Assembly (NCBI GenBank): GCA_035771165.1
Contig: JAWNZC010000337.1
Span: 1,538,501-1,602,500 of the forward strand
Length of the DNA stretch: 64,000 nucleotides
Source: Paragorgia papillata
Taxonomy: Eukaryota > Cnidaria > Anthozoa > Scleralcyonacea > Coralliidae
Reading direction: 5' to 3'
The notes beneath the pieces were generated by a model. It was not told the origin of the DNA. It did not search any database and was given only the letters and a program-made list of their open reading frames with translations. The translations under genes and the position numbers were made by a program. Shown piece by piece: positions 57,336 to 64,000 of this stretch (position 1 is its first letter; each line of letters opens with the position of its first letter).

Positions 57336-58360
57336 GTTAGTTTTTCGTGCTATAGTCGAAATAATTTTACTAAGTATATTAAATCAATGATTATAAATAT
57401 TGATTTAAACATAGTGCGTTGTAATTAAGAATTTTTCATCGAAATCGAATCGTATAGTGTTAGAAGTAAATTCAAAGATTGTTGCATTTTGATTGGTCCA
57501 CTGACCGCCTAGGGCGGTGACTATTGCATCACAAGTAATTGTTCTTCAAAAGTGGTTTAGGAGAAGAGACTGGTACTTATTCAAAACTGCACTGACTTTA
57601 GTCGTTTTAGTTGAAGTATGTTTTAATTTTTGCCGTGAACGATTCTGTTTATTCACGGCTTTTATGAGTGAATCATTTCAACATTATCTTAATTTGGAAC
57701 TAAACTTTGTATATATATATTTACTTTGTATATATACAGTGATGAATTTATTCAGTGTCTTGCTCATGTTTATTTTAATTAAAACCTACTGCCGCCATTT
57801 TCATAAAAAAGGCAACAGTCTACCGAACTGACAAATTCTGAAATCGCATAGTTCGAATAAGAATTCCTCCAGGAGATTGAAACGTCTAAACTCAACACGG
57901 TTTCCAATGAGTAATATAGTCTCTTTAAAACAACCTTTCCACGAACAATGTTTACAGCTTGGCGGCGGTGCGTTCCAGATCCGCTGCTGATAGGAAATAT
58001 TCATTGCGCTGAATGGACCAACAGTAAAATGCAGAAATGATAATCAGCTCTGAAATCACACTAAGACCCCGTTTACATGGTACCGGAGGAATTTGGAACC
58101 GGTCTCGAATCAGTACGGTTCCGCCTGTTTACACGGCGAAATAGGACGAATGCGAGACCTATCGCGAATTCGTCCTATTTCGCCAAGTATAAACAGGCGG
58201 TACCGTATTAATTCAAGAACGGTTTCGAATTTGTCTTCCGTGTAAACAGGCGGAACCGTACTAATTCGAAACCGATCCCGAATTCGTCCAGTACCGTGTA
58301 AACGGGGTCTAAAGTACAAATATTTTAAAGAAATAAATGATTGACAATTTTTTTTATTAG
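57336..58360. repeat. Post-PTS intron module, copy 5 (diverged)
   Basis: More diverged than the other copies and carries the MITE at 58065-58309. The VNDSVYS sequence is present at about 57635, but its acceptor CTTTACAG has become TTTTGCCG. Confidence 0.65.
58065..58309. mobile_element. 245-bp MITE, PIF/Harbinger-like (TAA duplication)
   Basis: Ends GACCCCGTTTACATGGTAC and GTACCGTGTAAACGGGGTC pair with one mismatch. TAA flanks both sides, and the sister unit reads ACACTAAGGTGCATGG with a single TAA. Inside, AACAGGCGG(T/A)ACCGTA words repeat. Confidence 0.82.
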
Positions 58361-58450
58361 ATATCGCTTCCACGCTTGATGGTGTTCTAGGTAATAAAGT
58401 ACGAACTACTTTGGCAACTGTTACAACAAAGAAGCCTACCGGCATTGGTG
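58361..58450 (+). CDS. S exon, unit 5 (diverged)
   Basis: 90 nt, phase 1-1, acceptor TTTTTTATTAG, donor GGTG|GTTAGT. Reads DIASTLDGVLGNKVRTTLAT, then VTTKKPTGIGG, with the middle changed (VLGNKVR for GPGKEA) but the frame kept. The oldest-looking S copy. Confidence 0.75.
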
Positions 58451-59101
58451 GTTAGTATGTTGTTAAATTTATCTTTTTTAAATGGTGTAATTCAGGTGAC
58501 CCACGCGATAGTCTAAATCATATAAGGAATGCCAAATGTAAAATATTAGTTTAATATATATATACCCAATTCTTCACCGGCATTAACCAACAGCAAGATA
58601 ACTATCCAGTAAGACCTCGCTTGCCGGAGTGCATGATGGACTGAGATTGTCACGCCCCTATACCAATTTGTGCAATCGAATGTTTAACGTCCAGAACAGT
58701 CAAACATTTTGCCTTGAAATGGTTTATCAACAAAAATTTCCAGTACGAAATTCAAATCCTTTGTGGATTTTCCTAATTTAGTACGTTTGGTAATTTAAAC
58801 TTCTCCTAATTTAGTACGTCTGAAAGTTTCGTCATGCATTCTGATTCACTAGCAGACTACACGATATTTTGCATTAAAAATATAATTATTTATCACAAGT
58901 ATTGAAATTTATATTGGCTGTTTCATAAATCAGCTATTTCAAGGCAAGAATTATGATTATGTCGAATACACAAATCGATATACAATCTCAGACCGCCACA
59001 CCGGGGTGGCTTGCTTCCCATATACAGCCCCTAAGAAGAACTTCTAAAATGACAGTTTGCCAGACAGATCTACACTTTATCGCTGTCGTCTTTTGATTTA
59101 G
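58451..59101. other. Intron, unit 5, S to G-short
   Basis: After about 140 bp unique to this unit, from 58595 it follows the flank upstream of the unit 2 G-short exon. G-long and P exons are absent from this unit. Confidence 0.6.
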
Positions 59102-59254
59102 GTGTTACGGTCGTACCTCCTGCTTCACCCGCTCCTCCATCAACTGTAGCTCCTTCAACTGATGCAACGTCGGCCGAAGCTACCACAACTAAAGTTTCTT
59201 CAACCGAAGCTAAAGCTCCTTCAAGCAAACCACCTTCAACCGAAGGTCCTATTG
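59102..59254 (+). CDS. G-short exon, unit 5
   Basis: 153 nt, phase 1-1, same three-codon loss as unit 4. Reads GVTVVPPASPAPPSTVAP, then STDATSAEAT and STEAKAPSSKPP. Acceptor TTTTGATTTAG, donor ATTG|GTAAGA. Confidence 0.82.
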
Positions 59255-59295
59255 GTAAGAATTGTTTTCTTTTTTTGTTAGGAAAAGAATAATAT

Positions 59296-60138
59296 TTTAT
59301 AAACTTATTTTAATATCAAATCGATATAACAATTGCCCAAGAGCATCAATCTGCTCATCGTGGCCTCTTGTTCTATTTACATAAGGGAAAATTAAATTAA
59401 GGAGAATTATTTATACTGCAGAATGTTAAATAGTTACACTCAATCTCTTTAACAAAGACCACACAATACAGTAACAAATACACAGTGGTATTTTGCTATT
59501 TAAAAAAACAAACAAAAAACAAAACAAAAAAAAACCAACATAGAAAGGAAAAAAAGACACAAGCAGGAGAAGGGATACAATTATGAAGGAAGAGGTCATA
59601 ATTTAAACTTTAAAGTGCTATTATTTAAACGTAATCTTGTATGCAAGCCATAAGCATATCTAGAACCAACTTCAAAAAGTTTAGACCTCTTCCCTCGCGA
59701 CAGTAATCTGTAAACGTTTAGCTTAAAATTGGTAAAGGAGAAGGAGTTTCTGAGATCAGGAGGAAGTAAATTCCATGCACGAATGGCCGAGTGGATACAT
59801 GAGTTTTGGAGTCTGGAAGTTGAGCAACGCATTAATGAAACATCATTTCTGTTACGAAGTAAATAATTAGTTATTTGCGAAACTGGAAAAGGTACCAGAG
59901 TCGAAAGATAATTTGGTACCAGATTATTTATTATCTTGTAAAAAACAGAAAGTTTATGAATATGACGTCTGGTTTTTAGAGAGTCCCAAGATAGCTCAGC
60001 TAGTAATGACTGACGATTGGTACCCTTTATAGCACCCGTAACTAAACGCGCAGCTTCAAATTGCATGCTCTCAAGAACATCGCTGCATTCCTTTGTACAC
60101 CTATCCCAAATAAAATCTGCATATTCTACAAGCGGTCT
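59296..60138 (-). mobile_element. LINE 3' fragment on the minus strand
   Basis: Minus-strand frame 60066-59596 encodes a post-RT segment (MQFEAARLVTGAIKGT, then LSWDSLKTRRHIHKLSVFYK, then SAIRAWNLLPPDLR and a basic tail), typical of CR1/L2-like ORF2 C-termini. The A-rich stretch at 59490-59540 lies in its 3' UTR. It separates the G-short exon from the pre-PTS module, which resumes at TATTTGGAGAACG (60139). Confidence 0.8.
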
Positions 60139-61096
60139 ATTTGGAGAACGTTATGCGACGTTTTGTTTAATTAAATTTGATTGAGAAAAAATTAACTAAC
60201 TACTTTAACATATATTAATATCATTTGCACCCTCCCGAATGAGATTGAGGATGTGATTATACCCTGTTCTTTAGTCGGGCTTAGAAGAACGGTGATTAGG
60301 CATATTTGAGCTTTTGATGCCGGAAAAATTATTTTTGGGTACGATCGAGTTTAACCGGTCATCACGAAGTTGTAGATTCGATCCTTGTCTGGACTTATAG
60401 TGCATCATAGTTCAATGAAGTAAGTAAGTTCACAAAGTTTTGTTTAAAAAATTCTGCTGATCTTTCAGTCTGCCTTTTTTGAGTGGTAAGAAGAAGCGTC
60501 TACGAAGTGTTTTTGATGAGAACATTGGTACAATGTTAACTGTGACGGCATTTCTGACAGTACGCTATTTTGAATTTGAAAGTTTTCCATCCACAAAAAC
60601 ATCAATATCTCTAACACTTTATGTAATTTTCTGTTGAAATGTTGTCCATGTGTTTGGTCTCTCGTCTAGTTTAATATAATGAACTAAATTTTTGACGGTG
60701 CATTTCACCATTAAACATCACGCTTAATGCAAATTCTTAATTGCATGAGTGAATTCATAAGAGTATTTGTTTAATATTGCATATACCTTTCAACATATTA
60801 AGTTTGGTATTTTTGGAGACGTTCCACGAGTAGCTTCCAGTGTTTCAGTATTGAATTGTATTTCATTACAATTTTCTGCCACGTCATTTTGGTACAGGAA
60901 AATAATTTTTGGAAATATTAACTGTTTTTACACACAGTATAAATTAATTTGCATTTTTCGCAGTGAAATAACCTTATGATTAGACTTATTTTACTCTAGG
61001 ATCTAGTGCATATGCAGAAACTAATTCTTACCATTGTTTGTTTGTTTCCTTCCAAATCTGTTGCTCTCTTTTAAATTTTTTCTTTTTTTCTTACAG
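60139..61096. repeat. Pre-PTS intron module, copy 4
   Basis: Homologous to the other pre-PTS modules. The tetranucleotide array has only about three TTTG units (61036-61048), so it is either the unexpanded state or a collapsed array. Confidence 0.75.
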
Positions 61097-64000
61097 GAAT
61101 GACCTCAACTGCACCTGCTTCAATTGAACCAACCACTGAAGAAGGTTCTTCTTCCGGCACTCCACCGGCGGAAACGATTTCAACAAAGCCTGCCTCAACC
61201 AAAGCTACTACTACTGATGGCCCATCCGTGATTGTACCTACAGATACGGTTTCAAGAAAGCCTACCTCAACCAAAGCTGCTTCTACTGAAGGTCCATCCG
61301 TTAGTACACCTACAGATACGGCTTCAGCAAAGCCTGCCTCAACCAAAGCTGCTTCTACTGAAGTTCCATCCGTTACTCTACGTACAGATACTGTTGCAAC
61401 AAAGTCTACCTCAACCAAAGCTGCTTCTACTGAACGTCCATCCGTTACTGTACCCACAGATACGGTTTCAGCAAAGCCTGTCTCGACCAAAGCTGTTTCT
61501 ACTGAAGGTCTATCCGTTACTGTACCCACAGATACGGTTTCAGCAAAGCCTGCCTCAACCAAAGCTGTTTCTACTGAAGGCCTACCTACAGATACGGTTT
61601 CAGCCAAGCCTGCCTCAACCGTAGCTGCTACTACTGAAGGTCCATCCGTCAGTATCGCAAAAGAAACGGTTTCAACAAAGCTTATCTCAACCGAGGCTGC
61701 TACTACTGAAAGTCCATCAGTTACTGTACCCGTAGAAACTGTTTTAACAAAGCCTGCCTCGACCATATCCGCTATTACTGACGGTCCACCCATTACTGTA
61801 CCAACAGATGCGGTTTCAGGAAAGCCTGACTCAACCAAAGCTGCTTCTACTGAAGGTCCATCCGTTACTGTACCTACAGATACGGCTTCAACAAAGCCTG
61901 CCTCAACCGTAGCTGCTTCTACTGAAGCGGGTCCATCCGATACTGCACCCACTGATACTGTTTCATCAACGCCTGGTTCAACCGAAGCTGCTACAACTGA
62001 AGGTCCATCCTTCACTCCTGCAAAAGAAATGGTTTCAACAAAGCTTATCTCAACCGATGCTGCGACAACTGAAGGTCCATCAGTTACTGTACCCAAAGAA
62101 ACTGTTTTAACAAAGCCTGCTTCAACCATATCCGCTATTACTGACGGTCCACCCATTACTGTACCCACAGATGCGGTTTCAACAGAGCCTGCCTCAACCG
62201 TAGCTGCTTCTACTCAAGCGGGTCCATCCAATACTGCACCCACTGATACTGTTTCAGCAAAGCCTGACTCAACCAAAGCTGCTTCTACTGAAGGACCATC
62301 CGCTACTGTACCTACAGATACGGTTTCAGCAAAGCCTGCCTCGACCAAAGCTGCTTCTACTGAAGTTCCATCCATTACTGTACCTACTGATACGGTTTCA
62401 GCAAAGCCTGCCTCAACCAAAGCTGCTTCTACTGAAGGACCATCAGTTACTGTACCTACAGATACGGTTTCAGCAAAGCCTGCCTCGACCAAAGCTGCTT
62501 CTACTGAAGTTCCATCCGTTACTGTACCCACAGATACGGTTTCAGCAAAGCCTGTCTCGACCAAAGCTGCTTCTACTGAAGGGCTATCCGTTACTGTACC
62601 TACAGATACGGTTTCAGCAAAGCCTGCCTCAACCAAAGCTGTTTCTACTGAAGGTCTACCTACAGATACGGTTTCAGCCAAGCCTGCCTCAACCGTAGCT
62701 GCTACTACTGAAGGTCCATCCGTCAGTATCTCAAAAGAAACGGTTTCAACAAAGCTTATCCCAACCGAGGCTGCTACTACTGAAAGTCCATCAGTTACTG
62801 TACCCGTAGAAACTGTTTTAACAAAGCCTGCCTCGACCATATCCGCTATTACTGACGGTCCACCCATTACTGTACCAACAGATGCGGTTTCAGCAAAGCC
62901 TGACTCATCCAAAGCTGTTTCTACTGAAGGTCCATCCGTTACTGTACCTACAGATACGGCTTCAACAAAGCCTGCCTCAACCGTAGCTGCTTCTACTGAA
63001 GTGGGTCCATCCGATACTGCACCCACTGATACTGTTTCATCAACGCGTGGTTCAACCGAAGCTGCTACAACTGAAGGTCTATCCTTCACTCCTGCAAAAG
63101 AAACGGTTTCAACAAAGCTTATCTCAACCGATGCTGCGACAACTGAAGGTCCATCAGTTACTGCACCCAAAGAAACTGTTTTAACAAAGCCTGCTTCAAC
63201 CATATCCGCTATTACTGACGGTCCACCCATTACTGTACCCACAGATGCGGTTTCAACAGAGCCTGCCTCAACCGTAGCTGCTTCTACTCAAGCGGGTCCA
63301 TCCAATACTGCACCCACTGATACTGTTTCAGCAAAGCCTGACTCAACCAAAGCTGCTTCTACTGAAGGACCATCCGTTACTGTACCTACAGATACGGTTT
63401 CAGCAAAGCCTGCCTCGACCAAAGCTGCTTCTACTGAAGTTCCATCCGTTACTGTACCTACTGATACGGTTTCAGCAAAGCCTTCTTCTACTGAAGGACC
63501 ATCAGTTAATGTACCTACAGATACGGTTTCAGCAAAGCCTGCCTCGACCAAAGCTGCTTCTACTGAAGGGCTATCCGTTACTGTACCTACAGATACGGTT
63601 TCAGCCAAGCCTGCCTCAACGATAGCTGCTACTGAAGGTCCATCCGTCACTATCGCAAAAGAAACGGTTTCAACAAAGCTTATCTCAACCGAAGCTGCTA
63701 CTACTGAAGGTCCATCAGTTACTGTACCCAAAGAAACTGTTTTAACAAAGCCTGCCTCAACCATATCCGCTATTACTGACGGTTCACCCGTTACTGTACC
63801 AACATATGCGGTTTCAGCAAAGCCTGCCTCAACCGTAGCTGCTTCTACTGAAGCGGGTCCATCCGATACTGCACCCACTGATACTGTTTCAACAATGCCT
63901 GGTTCAACCGAAGCTGCTACGACTGAAGGTCCATCCGTCACTCCCGCAAAAGAAACGGTTTCAACAAAGCTTATCTCAACCGAGGCTGCGACAACTGAAG
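61097..64000 (+). CDS. PTS exon G (at least 39 mucin-type repeats, runs off the window)
   Basis: Starts behind TTTTTTTCTTACAG with the shared head (MTSTAPASIEPTTEEG) and stays open to the last base (2,904 nt, no donor reached). Besides the usual unit it has distinct units: SIAKETVSTKLISTEAA, VPVETVLTKPASTISA and ITDGPPITVPTDAVS, and units with an extra residue (STEAGPSDT, STQAGPSNT). A block of about 1,074 bp is repeated (STQAGPSNT at 62215 and 63289). It is the most diversified PTS exon. Confidence 0.88.

Overview
The window is eukaryotic: AT-rich, full of introns, simple repeats, miniature inverted-repeat elements and broken LINEs, with no operons. The repeat mix (CR1/L2-like LINE ends, short TIR elements such as those opening TAGAGCGTTTTCA or ending in CCTGGGAACGAGGTTG) and the secreted, threonine-rich product suggest an anthozoan cnidarian, probably a coral or relative. 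That is inference from memory; no species can be read from the sequence.

Nearly all convincing coding sequence fits one very large plus-strand gene that begins before base 1 and continues past base 64000. Every exon proposed as intact starts and ends in phase 1, so exons can be gained or lost without breaking the frame. Exons in order: a WAP (four-disulfide core) exon at 1310-1504; a tandem array of about 14 near-identical 54-nt mini-exons at 5757-7655; small linker exons at 9246, 13256 and 18909; a 91-codon exon of unrecognised, apparently beta-rich sequence at 20188-20460; then seven large mucin-like (PTS) exons at 21785, 23936, 31229, 39503, 46571, 54033 and 61097. The PTS exons are built from a 24-residue (72-bp) Thr/Ser/Pro/Ala repeat with evenly spaced Lys and Glu/Asp, and together give at least 13.5 kb of coding sequence (about 4,520 residues). 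The expected product is a giant secreted or surface mucin-like glycoprotein with a WAP domain near its N-terminal side.

From 21.8 kb on, the gene is a chain of duplicated multi-exon units: PTS exon, then S exon (84-90 nt), G-long exon (177 nt), P exon (168 nt), G-short exon (153-162 nt), then the next PTS exon. Single units have lost or fused exons. Unit 1 carries a G-long/G-short chimera, unit 3 has its P exon cut and joined to a tetranucleotide array, and unit 5 lacks G-long and P. Different units were hit by different mobile elements: a hAT-like element with an 8-bp target duplication, a TTAA element, MITEs with TA or TAA duplications, and two LINE fragments. Undisturbed sister units serve as empty-site controls. 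A compound (TTTG)n/(TTCG)n array lies just upstream of five of the seven PTS exons.

The first 20 kb are mostly intronic: LINE remnants (3.2-3.9, 14.7-17.3 kb), a degenerate TTAATTAG-rich satellite (4.4-5.6 kb), a hAT-like element with a broken coding remnant (10.7-12.2 kb) and many hairpin elements. No rRNA, tRNA, CRISPR, promoter or poly(A) site could be supported.
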